A stretch of DNA of 64,000 nucleotides from Thermococcus sp. (GTDB taxonomy: Archaea; Methanobacteriota_B; Thermococci; Thermococcales; Thermococcaceae). The stretch's first letter is position 1. Every line of letters begins with the position of its first letter. The translations under genes were made by a program, and so were the position numbers. Where the stretch lies: positions 1-64,000 of the forward strand of contig NZ_WAKV01000035.1 of the NCBI RefSeq assembly GCF_015523185.1, in the 5' to 3' direction. The notes under the pieces were generated by a model. It ran no database searches, had not been told where the DNA came from, and saw nothing but the letters and a program-made list of their open reading frames with translations. This document shows positions 17,167 to 25,546 of this stretch, piece by piece.

Positions 17167-20100
17167 GTGGATAAGATAGAGGCCCTTAGTAGAGATCTCG
17201 AAGAGCTCGTCACAATGGAGAAAATCCCGCTCCAGGAAGTTGATGAAATAAAGTCAAAGCTCAGGAGCGAGGATATGAGGGAGTACCTGGAGGCCATTCT
17301 TGAGAGGGCAAAACCTGAAGAAAGTCTGAGGCAGAAGTTCTTCTACAAGGGATCGCCGATAATGGGGTTTTTAGGTGTTAAGGGGTCTCCAGAGGTAAAA
17401 GTGGGTTCCGGATACGTTGATTTAATACTCAGGGATTCTCTCGGAAGGAAAATCATCGTCGAGTTCAAACGCCTCTTCGAACTTAGGAGAAACAAACTTG
17501 CAAGAAACGAACTGGACTGGAGAGAGTACGAGGAGCAGATAAAAAGGTACGTGTTCTCGGAGGAGGCAAGGTTTGTGGTTTTAACGAACCTTTATGAGTG
17601 GTACTTCTTCAGCTCAAAGACCATTGTGAGGGGCTTTGCTCCGTTCCACTATGCAACATTCTCCGACCTTGTGGACGACTTGAAGAAATATGGGAGCCTC
17701 TATGAGCTCCTCGAAAGGAAGGAGCATGGGATAAAGAAGGGCGAACTCGACGAGCACTTCTTTGATAGTCTGCGTGAGTGGATAAAAATCCTTGATGGGG
17801 TTGAGTTTAACGCCAGTGAGAGGGAAAAGATGCACCTTATCCTCCACCTAATTAACAAGTTCATCTTCATTCAGACCCTCGACGATTATGGTGTTATAGA
17901 GTTCAACTGGCTCTACAAGAAGTGGGCGAGCTTCCATGACAGGATTCAGCTGGCAGAAAAACACAAGAACAAACCTGAAGTCGCTGGGAAGTACTACCGG
18001 GCATTCATCTGGAAGTTCCTTGAGGAGATAAACGACTTCTTCTATCCCCTCTATGACACGGAGCTGTTCTCCGACAGTTTGCTGGAAAAAGTTAAGGACG
18101 AACCGGAGAACTGGGCGCGTTTTTACAGTGCACTCGCCACGGTCCTTGGTTTTACTCCTTGGCAGGAAACCGGGCTTAAGATGGGAATAACCCAGTACGA
18201 CTACAGCCAGATAGACGAGGACATCCTCGGAAAGGCCTACGAGACCTACCTCGCGGAGGAGAGGAAGGAAAAAGGCATCTACTACACGCCAAAATACATC
18301 ACCCAGTTCATAGTCGAGGAGACGCTTGGAAAAAGGCTCGCAGGGCTAAAGGAGGGCATAGCAAAGGCCATTATGGAGAACGACTTTGAAACTGCCGAGA
18401 AGCTCAGCAGGGAGCTCTTTGATATCCGGGTGGTTGACCTTGCCTCCGGCTCTGGCTCATTCCTGATAAAGGTTCTCAGAGCCTTATGGGACGTTTATTC
18501 GGCTGTAATTGAAAGCCTACGCGAGAAAGAGAACGAGCTAGTGGGCAAAAAGACCCGCAACTTGTCGCCACTCGTTCAGAAGAAGGAAATCTTAGAAGGC
18601 ATTGCAAGGATGAGAAAGCTCTTCCCAAGCGACGAGAGAATTCTAATGTCCCAGATGGTCCTCAGGCACGTCTTTGCTGTTGATCTGGATGAGAACGCGG
18701 TTGAAGTCGCAAAGATGAACCTCTGGAGAGAGCTGATAAAGCTCAACCCCAAGGCCTTCCGCTGGGATTCCCTCGGTGAGAACGAGCACGTCCTTCCCAA
18801 CCTGAGCCTTAATCTCATAAGCGGTGATTCCCTCATGGGCTTTTCTGATCCCAGTATTCTTGAGGGGAGGGAAGAGATTAAAAAGCTCCTTGAACTGTGG
18901 AGCCAGTTCATAGAGAATCCAGAGAACCTGGAAGTCCTTGAGGAGATCGAGAAAATAAAGGACTACGTCAGGAAAGAGCTCGATGAAAAATACCGTGAGC
19001 TGTTAAAAGAAAAGCTTGGGGATAAGGCAGAAAAGCTCGACCACCGCTTCGTTCACCACCCACTTGAGTTCTTCATGGCCTTCTTCAACCCGGACGGCTC
19101 TGTCAGGGGAGGCTTCGACTTCATAGTGGGGAATCCACCTTACGTGAGGATACAGAACCTCAAGAAGGAGAGCCCAGAGTACGTGGAGTTTCTGAACAAG
19201 TTTTATGAGAGCGCCCACAAGAACTACGACTTAGCTATTCCCTTCATCGAGCGCGGATATTCCCTTCTGCGGGAGAACGGCGAGCTCGGCTTCATCGTCA
19301 CCAAGAAGTGGATGAAGATTGACTACGGCGAGGAGCTGAGGAAGATTCTTGCGGAGGAGAAAGCGGTCAGGCTGATAATTGATTTTGGCGATGAGCAGGT
19401 GTTCAAAGGTGCAACGACATACACGATGATACTCGTGCTGAGGAAAGCGAAAAACGAGAGGCTCACCTACGCGAAGGTCGAGGAGCTCAGGGAGAGCATT
19501 GACCAGCTGAGAGCAATCTGGAAGCCCGAAAAGTGGAAAGAGGAGAGGCTGAGCGTCATTGAGATTCCCGAGGAGGAGCTCTCGGAGAAGCCCTGGGTCT
19601 TCCTGACGGAGAAGGAAAGAGAGATAGTGCGGAAGATTTACGAGGGGAGCGTGAGGCTGGTAGAATTAACTTCTAGCATCTTCCAAGGATTAGCCACAAG
19701 TGCCGACAAAGTGTATCACCTCATTTATCAAGGGGAGGAGGAGAGATACTTTGTAGTTTTATCAAATTCCACTGGGAAAAGATATCGTCTTGAAAAAGAA
19801 CTTCTTAAACCCTTAGCATCTGGGGAGAATGTAAGGAAATTCATTGTCATCCCATCAACCAAGTTACTCCTGTTCCCATATGAACCAGACAGCAGTGGAA
19901 CTTACCATCTAATCCCTGAAGACACCTTCAAACGAAAATACCCTAACATATGGAAGTACCTTCTGGAGAATAGGGAAATCTTAGAAAATCGTGAAAGGGG
20001 CAAGATGAAGGGCAGGGCTGATTGGTATGGGTACATATATCCAAAGAATCTCGAAAAACACGTTATGGAGAAAATGCTTGTTCCAAGGCTAGTTAGCGAC

Positions 20101-20286
20101 CTCAGAATAGCATATGATAAAGAGGGCAGATACTACGTGGATAATGTGGACGTTAATGAGATAATTCTCAAAGACAGAAGATTATATCCCTTAATCCTCG
20201 GCATCCTCAACAGTTCAGTACTCAACTACGTCTTCAAGCAGAACAGCGTCGAGTTTGCCAGTGGCTACTACTCGGCAAACAAGTAG
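17167..20286 (+). CDS. Type IIG restriction endonuclease/N6-adenine methyltransferase, cut short by an in-frame TAG
   Basis: This large fused enzyme (1039 residues to the stop) combines cutting and methylating. The N-terminal PD-(D/E)xK nuclease shows GSGYVDLILRD followed by IIVEFKR near residue 100. The helical connector ends with KGIYYTPKYITQFIVEETL. The methylase has SAM motif I VVDLASGSGSFL and catalytic motif IV FIVGNPPYVR. The target-recognition region follows. TAG at 20284-20286 interrupts the conserved SGYYSANK-x-FIKDLPI segment, where other members have a sense codon, and the same frame stays open to 20982. GTG 17167 follows AGGTGAGG. Unless suppressed, the product lacks its C-terminal recognition half. 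Confidence 0.85.
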   Translation: MDKIEALSRDLEELVTMEKIPLQEVDEIKSKLRSEDMREYLEAILERAKPEESLRQKFFYKGSPIMGFLGVKGSPEVKVGSGYVDLILRDSLGRKIIVEFKRLFELRRNKLARNELDWREYEEQIKRYVFSEEARFVVLTNLYEWYFFSSKTIVRGFAPFHYATFSDLVDDLKKYGSLYELLERKEHGIKKGELDEHFFDSLREWIKILDGVEFNASEREKMHLILHLINKFIFIQTLDDYGVIEFNWLYKKWASFHDRIQLAEKHKNKPEVAGKYYRAFIWKFLEEINDFFYPLYDTELFSDSLLEKVKDEPENWARFYSALATVLGFTPWQETGLKMGITQYDYSQIDEDILGKAYETYLAEERKEKGIYYTPKYITQFIVEETLGKRLAGLKEGIAKAIMENDFETAEKLSRELFDIRVVDLASGSGSFLIKVLRALWDVYSAVIESLREKENELVGKKTRNLSPLVQKKEILEGIARMRKLFPSDERILMSQMVLRHVFAVDLDENAVEVAKMNLWRELIKLNPKAFRWDSLGENEHVLPNLSLNLISGDSLMGFSDPSILEGREEIKKLLELWSQFIENPENLEVLEEIEKIKDYVRKELDEKYRELLKEKLGDKAEKLDHRFVHHPLEFFMAFFNPDGSVRGGFDFIVGNPPYVRIQNLKKESPEYVEFLNKFYESAHKNYDLAIPFIERGYSLLRENGELGFIVTKKWMKIDYGEELRKILAEEKAVRLIIDFGDEQVFKGATTYTMILVLRKAKNERLTYAKVEELRESIDQLRAIWKPEKWKEERLSVIEIPEEELSEKPWVFLTEKEREIVRKIYEGSVRLVELTSSIFQGLATSADKVYHLIYQGEEERYFVVLSNSTGKRYRLEKELLKPLASGENVRKFIVIPSTKLLLFPYEPDSSGTYHLIPEDTFKRKYPNIWKYLLENREILENRERGKMKGRADWYGYIYPKNLEKHVMEKMLVPRLVSDLRIAYDKEGRYYVDNVDVNEIILKDRRLYPLILGILNSSVLNYVFKQNSVEFASGYYSANK

Positions 20287-20982
20287 TTCATCAAAGACCT
20301 CCCCATCAAGCTCCCCTCCACCGACGAGGAGAAAGCTCTGGCCGAAGAGATAGAAACTACCGTCGAGGAGATAATAAGCCTCCTCAGGAAGCACTACCAG
20401 ATAAAGGTCCTCTGGGAGGAGTGGAGCGAGAAGCTTGGAAAGAAGAAGCTTACCCTTAAAAAGCTCGTTGAGACCTGGGAGAAGGGAGTAGGAAAGCTCC
20501 CTGAGGAAAAGCTCTTTTTCACCAATGTGGAGATAAACTCGGACGAAGAGACAGAATACGATGGCTTTGAGCTTGAGCTAAGCAACGGCACGCTCAGGGT
20601 TCTCGGAAGGGAGGGGGACATACTCACGCCAATCCTCGAACTCGAAGGAAAGGAGGAAATCCTCGAGCACGTCTATTTCTCAATACTATCACTGCTGGAA
20701 TCGAGGAAGAAGGTGAAGACTCTCGGTGACATTCTAAACAAGACGGTGGTTCCAACGATCGAAGGAAACCCGGTCGAGACGGAGAGGATAACGACCATCG
20801 TAAAGGGAAAGGCCAACGCCAAGCACTTAACTTCCTTTATCAGCCTCGTAAAGGAGAACGAGGCCTACCTTGATGCCCTGGTTTTCAAGCTTTACGGGCT
20901 GAGCAGAGACGAGGCAAGGCTCGTCCTCGAAAGCCTTAACAAGAGCCAAGATTACATTGACAAAGTTCTGAAACACCTGTGA
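20287..20982 (+). pseudogene. C-terminal remainder of the type IIG R-M enzyme downstream of the TAG
   Basis: This is the same reading frame as the main enzyme, 231 more residues starting FIKDLPIKLPSTDEEKALAEE, which is the usual end of a type IIG/type I-S-like recognition region. A long helix and a C-terminal domain ending IDKVLKHL follow. An internal ATG at 20527 could give a 151-residue protein, but there is no clear ribosome site before it. The full enzyme without the stop would be about 1271 residues, normal for the family. It is best treated as part of one disrupted gene. Confidence 0.75.
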
Positions 20983-20988
20983 GCTAAC

Positions 20989-20997
20989 GTTTTAACC
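20989..20997 (+). promoter_or_regulatory. TATA-like element of the ABC-GNAT gene
   Basis: GTTTTAACC lies 29-37 nt before ATG 21026 and is followed by a pyrimidine-rich stretch and the GGTGG ribosome site. The T/C-rich stretch to 21015 could also terminate upstream transcription. Confidence 0.4.
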
Positions 20998-21025
20998 TCC
21001 TTTCCCTATTCTTTCCGGTGGTTCC

Positions 21026-22951
21026 ATGCTAGTGAGGGGCAGAGTTACGGGTAGTGAAATCCCCCGCTTCAAGCACCGCTGGTTCGGTGTTCTGGAAGTT
21101 GAGGCCGAGGGCGAAAGGTACCGCATCTACATGACAGGCAACGTTGCCCAGTGGTTTCTGAGTGGGGACGAGGTTGAGATTGAGATAATGGGCAAACCCA
21201 AAGAGAAGGAAGGCTTTAAAGTTCTCGACTTTGATGACTACCGGCTCTGGAAGTTTTATGAAGGGGACAAAATCCCAGTTTGGCCCCTTTTCGAGAAGGA
21301 AGTTGAGGCAAAGCGCTACTCTCCCCTCACCGGTGAGCTCCTCTACACCTATAAGATAAGGGCCAGGGAAGCCAAATACGAGAGCGACTTCGAGGCGATA
21401 GCCGAGCTCGAGCAGTACCACTACGCGAGCCAGAAGGAGAAAGTGGCTCTATGGCGCTGTGAGAACGGGCACATCTTTGAAGCAAACACGAAACAGAACT
21501 GTCCAATCTGCGGTGCGGAAAGCCACATTCTTGAAATAAAAGGCTCAACCCCAGCCTCACGCTTCCTGATTCTTGAGCTCGTCGAAAGGGAGGAGTACGA
21601 GCCGAGGATTTTGAGCTACGTAAGAGTTGACCCGCCCATACCGTTAATGCACCGCCGTTTGCCGAACGGTGAAATCGAGAAAAACATCCGTGAGAAGGTC
21701 TTTCCTGAGGAATGGTTCCATCCAGCCTTCTGGCCTGAGCGGATAATGAGGGAACTCTACGAGGAGTTAAAGAGGAAATACGGAAAGAAAAGAATAGCCC
21801 GCTCCTACCTCTGGGAAAAGGCCAAGTGGAAGGCTTTAGCTGAGACCAACACCGCCGGGGCGAGAATAGCTAGAGTCGTCGTCCATCCCGACTACCGCTC
21901 CGACGGTTTGGGGCAGTTAAGCGTTAGGTCGGCCCTTGAGTGGATAGCCGAGAGAAGGATTCCCGAGATGAGGAAGAGGAAGCACATCGTTGAAACCATA
22001 GCCCAGATGGCGCGCTACAACCCCTTCTTTGAAAAGGTCGGTTTCAAGTTCCTCTGGGAAACAGCGAGCGGAAGGCCCGTGCTATTCTACCCGCTCACCG
22101 AAGAGGCTAGGGAATACATAGAGCGCTTTCTGAAGGAGGACCCTTACGCACCTGAGGACGGGAGGCTGTGGCGCCCGAGCTACGGGAAGGTTGAGCCCCT
22201 AAAGAGCCCGATAATCTTCAAAAACGTCTCCAAGGTCTTCGAGAGCGAGCTTGACATAAAAGGCCTGCCCGAGGAGATACAGGAGCTTTTGAAGGCCTTT
22301 GGCGTCAGGCACCGCGTTATCCAGAGGCCAGTCTTGAGGAACCTCAACTTTGAGATAAAGCCCGGTGAGCTGGTAGCGGTTGTTGGAGCAAGTGGAGCAG
22401 GAAAAACGACTCTGCTAAGGCTAATTCTCGGCTCGGCTAACGGCTGGTGGGAGGAGCTCTTCAGGCCTACGAGCGGGAAGATAGAGGTGCCCGACAACGC
22501 CAGGGTTTCCGTAATGATTCCAGGTGAATTTGAGCCGAGCTTTGGTTCCGAGAGCATTCTGGAGCACGTTTACAGGAAGATTAAAGACCTTAACGCGGCA
22601 GTTGAGGTTCTCAACAGGGCTGGATTAAGCGATGCCGTTCTCTACAGGGCAAAGTACAGTGAGCTGAGCACTGGACAGAAGGAGCGGGCGAGGATAGCGT
22701 CGCTTTTGGCAGAGAGGCCGAACCTCCTCCTTATAGATGAGTTCGGGGCACACCTTGACACCCTCACGGCCATGCGTGTCGCCAAGAAGGTAGGAGAAAT
22801 AATCCGCGAAGCGGGGATAACGGCGTTGATAATCACCCACAGGCCAGAGGTTCTGAAGGCCCTTGACCCCGACAAGGTGCTCTTCGTTGGCTACGGAACC
22901 GCGAAGCTTGAGGCGCACAGCAAGTCGAAGAACGCCGAGCCGAGCCAGTGA
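21026..22951 (+). CDS. Soluble ABC-ATPase fused to zinc ribbon and GNAT-like acetyltransferase domain (COG2401-like)
   Basis: This 641-residue protein has no membrane segments. An N-terminal beta-rich part (1-130) is followed by a zinc ribbon, WRCENGHIFEANTKQNCPICG, near residue 145. A GNAT-like domain follows with the acetyl-CoA-type motif ARVVVHPDYRSDGLGQLSVR near 285. The ABC domain has Walker A GASGAGKTTLLRL near 455, the signature LSTGQKERARIASLL, Walker B NLLLIDEFGAHLD and the H-loop in IITHRPE. The fusion matches COG2401 as I remember it. Substrate is unknown; RNA or protein acetylation powered or gated by ATP is conceivable. The last 61 nt overlap the convergent CPBP gene. Confidence 0.8.
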   Translation: MLVRGRVTGSEIPRFKHRWFGVLEVEAEGERYRIYMTGNVAQWFLSGDEVEIEIMGKPKEKEGFKVLDFDDYRLWKFYEGDKIPVWPLFEKEVEAKRYSPLTGELLYTYKIRAREAKYESDFEAIAELEQYHYASQKEKVALWRCENGHIFEANTKQNCPICGAESHILEIKGSTPASRFLILELVEREEYEPRILSYVRVDPPIPLMHRRLPNGEIEKNIREKVFPEEWFHPAFWPERIMRELYEELKRKYGKKRIARSYLWEKAKWKALAETNTAGARIARVVVHPDYRSDGLGQLSVRSALEWIAERRIPEMRKRKHIVETIAQMARYNPFFEKVGFKFLWETASGRPVLFYPLTEEAREYIERFLKEDPYAPEDGRLWRPSYGKVEPLKSPIIFKNVSKVFESELDIKGLPEEIQELLKAFGVRHRVIQRPVLRNLNFEIKPGELVAVVGASGAGKTTLLRLILGSANGWWEELFRPTSGKIEVPDNARVSVMIPGEFEPSFGSESILEHVYRKIKDLNAAVEVLNRAGLSDAVLYRAKYSELSTGQKERARIASLLAERPNLLLIDEFGAHLDTLTAMRVAKKVGEIIREAGITALIITHRPEVLKALDPDKVLFVGYGTAKLEAHSKSKNAEPSQ

Positions 22952-23496
22952 AGGAGGAAGCTCGGCAGGAAGCTCTTTCCCTTCAAATCCATTTTTGCAA
23001 AGATTATTCCTGCCACAAAGGCGTAGGGCACTTCAATTCCCGGTTTTCCAAGGTGGACGATTGTGTAAGGAACGTCCTGGAGGATTATCGCGAGCCATTC
23101 GTTTTTACTGGCGAGGGGAAATAGCAGGAATCCCCGATAAAAGGCCTCGTGGGCGAGCATTATCAGACCCATCCCGAGCTCACCGAGGAGGAAGGTTGTA
23201 AGGCTAGAGTAGTGGAAAACTGGATAATAATTTCTCATTGAGGGTATCGTCGCCCCGTAGATGCTGAGGGGAATCGAGAGAACAAAGAGGATAAGAAAGA
23301 GCTTAAGCCCTTCTCTCCCCGGCTGGTTCAGACCGACTTCTTCCCGAGAAAAGCCGAGTGCCCGGGAAATCACGAGGGGAAGCGCAAGGTAAAAGAACAG
23401 AACAACGGCAACATGGCCCCAGAACGTGGAGGAGATTAACCAGGGGGCGAAACTTAGGGGGAGAAGAACGAGATAAAGGAGGGCACTCTTTTCCAT
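22891..23496 (-). CDS. CPBP-family intramembrane glutamic protease
   Basis: This 201-residue protein has about six membrane helices. The CPBP/CAAX-protease active motifs are present: AHEAFYRGFLL, corresponding to the E-E-x-x-x-R motif with HE in place of EE, and a histidine in YTIVHLGKP. The third motif histidine is probably the one in SFLLHWLGSAF. Such proteases process prenylated proteins in eukaryotes and other membrane substrates in prokaryotes; the target here is unknown. It starts 3 nt after the upstream hypothetical gene, so the two form an operon. Its 3' end overlaps the ABC-GNAT gene tail to tail by 61 nt. Confidence 0.82.
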   Translation of the reverse strand: MEKSALLYLVLLPLSFAPWLISSTFWGHVAVVLFFYLALPLVISRALGFSREEVGLNQPGREGLKLFLILFVLSIPLSIYGATIPSMRNYYPVFHYSSLTTFLLGELGMGLIMLAHEAFYRGFLLFPLASKNEWLAIILQDVPYTIVHLGKPGIEVPYAFVAGIIFAKMDLKGKSFLPSFLLHWLGSAFFDLLCASSFAVP

Positions 23497-23499
23497 GTC

Positions 23500-24402
23500 T
23501 CACACCATGAAGTTTATCTGGGCCGTGTTGACGTAGCGCCTTACATCTATTCCCCTGTTCGTGAAGGCGATTCCAATTTCGAGGGGCCTCTTTGGATTTG
23601 CCCTCCTGATGACCCTTATTCCAACTTCGTCGCCTATCCTGTCCTTGTTGAGCCTGTTGATGTGGTCATAAAGCAGACGGAGAAAGTTCCTGTAGTCCTG
23701 CATCTCCTCAAGGAACTCCCTCTGCTCGGGGTTCAGCCTCGGATAGATGTAACGGTGGAAGAACCAGTCGAAGGAGCTGTATGTTTCAGAGGCGTGGGCA
23801 AAGAGGAGCTTGTAAAAGTCGATGTTCTTGTTTCCGAATGCCGAATCCATATACTCGATGGCCTTTCCCAGGTAGCTCGATGCCTCGCTCAGCTTCATCC
23901 TTATGAGCCTGACCTCGAGGTCGTTGCCCCTTAGGAGGAGCTGGATGTATCGTCCGCCGCCGTAGTCCATGTAAATCGTGTTGTAGAACAGCACGAGCTT
24001 TGAAGGGCGGATGCTCATATACTGGGCCAGCCTCCTGATGATGTCACTCAGCCTGTTCAGACCGCGGGGGTCACCTACGAGGAGTGCCTCCATTCCATAG
24101 AGGTTTTCCTGAATAACGACGTCGTTGTCGAGCCAGAACTCGACTTCTCTCCTCCAGCCCGGCATGTTGTAGCGGTTCAGGATTTTGAGGTCGAGTATCG
24201 AGACAGGAACTTCCTTCTGAACCCTGCCGAAGCGCTTCTTAAACACGACAACAGGATGGTAACCACTCGATGGGTTAAGATAAGAAACGGGAATCTCCAT
24301 GACACGCCTCAGGGCGAGCAGTGCGTCCCTAATCTTCGGTATGTCATCCTTCGTGAACCTGCTCCCAAGGTCCTGGAGAAGAACTTCAAAGCGACTCGCC
24401 AT
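23500..24402 (-). CDS. Uncharacterised 300-residue protein
   Basis: I do not recognise this family. It begins MASRFEVLLQDLGSRFTKDDIPKIRDALLALRRVME, has a beta-rich middle (LVLFYNTIYMDYGGGRYIQLLLRG), then long helices around EQREFLEEMQDYRNFLRLLYDHINRL. It has no signal peptide or membrane segment and no cysteines suggesting a metal site. GTG 24408 is the longest start, but ATG 24402 follows a GGGGGTG site and is preferred. The CPBP protease gene follows after 3 nt, so a joint role at the membrane is possible. Confidence 0.75.
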   Translation of the reverse strand: MASRFEVLLQDLGSRFTKDDIPKIRDALLALRRVMEIPVSYLNPSSGYHPVVVFKKRFGRVQKEVPVSILDLKILNRYNMPGWRREVEFWLDNDVVIQENLYGMEALLVGDPRGLNRLSDIIRRLAQYMSIRPSKLVLFYNTIYMDYGGGRYIQLLLRGNDLEVRLIRMKLSEASSYLGKAIEYMDSAFGNKNIDFYKLLFAHASETYSSFDWFFHRYIYPRLNPEQREFLEEMQDYRNFLRLLYDHINRLNKDRIGDEVGIRVIRRANPKRPLEIGIAFTNRGIDVRRYVNTAQINFMV

Positions 24403-24446
24403 GCGCACCCCCTAAGAAATAAGATTGAAAGTGGGGGTTAAAAACT

Positions 24447-25436
24447 TCACTCAGACTTCTCTTCGGTGGCCTTGGCCTTCTTCTTGCTGGTGGTCTTCTT
24501 GGTGGTCGTTCTCCTCGTCTTTCTGCCCTTGGTGTCCCTGGCCTTCTTGGGTTTCTCCTCCTTCTCTTCGGCCTTTTCAGCCTCCTTACTCTCGCTCCTC
24601 TCTTCGGTTTCTTCGACCTCATCAACGGCTTCCTGAGCCTCTTCGGATTTCTCTTCGGTCCCAATAACCTCAGTACTTTCAGTCTTCGCTGCTTCCTCTG
24701 TTTCAGTCTCCTCTTCAGCTTCAGGCGGCTTGAGGAGCTCATCAACGCTCGGCTTGAAGGTTATCTCCTCGTAACCCAGAAACTTCAGGTCGCTCTCGAG
24801 GAGAATCTCGCCGAGGGCGAGTGTTGCCCTGTCAACCTCATCCTTAACAGGGGTGAAGTCAACGACGACATCCTTCTCACCGACCTCGATGATGACCTTG
24901 TTCGCGTCAACTCTCGGGAGGCGGAGCTCAATCATGGCCTTGACCTTCTCTATCGGGTCCTCAATCTTTTCGACTATCTCAACATCGTAAACGAGGTGCT
25001 TGCCAGCGTAGGGGTGGTTGAAATCCACCCTAACGCGACCCCCGCTAACGGTCAGAACCCTGCCCTTGAGCTTCCTTCCGCCTTCGGTCTCAATCTCGAC
25101 GGGCATTCCCGGGAAGGGGATTATACCCTGTCTTCTGAACTGGCCGAGGGTGAACGTCTTTATGAGCTTCCTATCGCGCTTTCCAAAGCCCTTCTCCGGC
25201 GGAACCTCAATCTCGTACTTCTTGCCGACTTCGAGTCCTTCCAGAGCTTCGTCAAGACCCTTTATGACGTGGCCGGCCCCAACGGCTATCGGGACGGGTC
25301 CGTAAACGCCGTCCTCCCTGTATATTCCAGCCTTCTTCGCTATCTCCTCATCGGTGGTGTCGAAAATCTCGCCGGTCTCCTTTATCCTCCCGGTGTAGTG
25401 GAGCTTTATGACGTCCCCCTTCTCAACCTTGGTCAT
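24447..25436 (-). CDS. FKBP-type peptidyl-prolyl isomerase with long charged C-terminal tail
   Basis: This 329-residue protein begins with an FKBP domain (KGDVIKLHYTGRIKETGEIFDTT, AGHVIKGLDEALEGLEVGKKYEIEVPPEKGFG). The insert-in-flap domain of SlyD-type long archaeal FKBPs is seen in RVRVDFNHPYAGKHLVYDVEIVE. A further ~90-residue domain follows. The last ~95 residues are low complexity: Glu-rich, then Lys/Thr-rich (KTRRTTTKKTTSKKKAK). FKBPs speed proline isomerisation and have chaperone activity. The tail is longer than in other FKBPs I recall and could bind ribosomes or nucleic acid. A minus-strand TATA GCTTAAAAACC lies about 25480-25492. Confidence 0.9.
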   Translation of the reverse strand: MTKVEKGDVIKLHYTGRIKETGEIFDTTDEEIAKKAGIYREDGVYGPVPIAVGAGHVIKGLDEALEGLEVGKKYEIEVPPEKGFGKRDRKLIKTFTLGQFRRQGIIPFPGMPVEIETEGGRKLKGRVLTVSGGRVRVDFNHPYAGKHLVYDVEIVEKIEDPIEKVKAMIELRLPRVDANKVIIEVGEKDVVVDFTPVKDEVDRATLALGEILLESDLKFLGYEEITFKPSVDELLKPPEAEEETETEEAAKTESTEVIGTEEKSEEAQEAVDEVEETEERSESKEAEKAEEKEEKPKKARDTKGRKTRRTTTKKTTSKKKAKATEEKSE

Positions 25437-25479
25437 CTTTACTACCCCCTTTTCAGGCTCTAACCCGAGTTGTGGAGTT

Positions 25480-25516
25480 GGTTTTTAAGCTTTCCCGCAA
25501 CGATAAGCTAATAAAA
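25480..25516. promoter_or_regulatory. Divergent FKBP/cysS promoter region
   Basis: The minus strand reads GCTTAAAAACC (about 25482-25492) before the FKBP ATG at 25436. The plus strand reads AAGCTAATAAAAAACC (25505-25520), 30-40 nt before the cysS ATG at 25547. Both have fitting spacing. No obvious palindrome is seen. Confidence 0.45.
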
Positions 25517-25546
25517 AACCCCTCCCAAAAGGGCCCGGTGGTGGGA

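Noticed and set aside
20284-20286. TAG as a pyrrolysine or suppressed codon
   Set aside because: Thermococcales are not known to use pyrrolysine and nothing in the window suggests a suppressor; a nonsense mutation is simpler.
24386-24745. 119-codon minus-strand frame, extremely Arg/Lys-rich
   Set aside because: It lies inside the low-complexity tail of the FKBP gene, shifted by one base; the FKBP frame is clearly the coding one.
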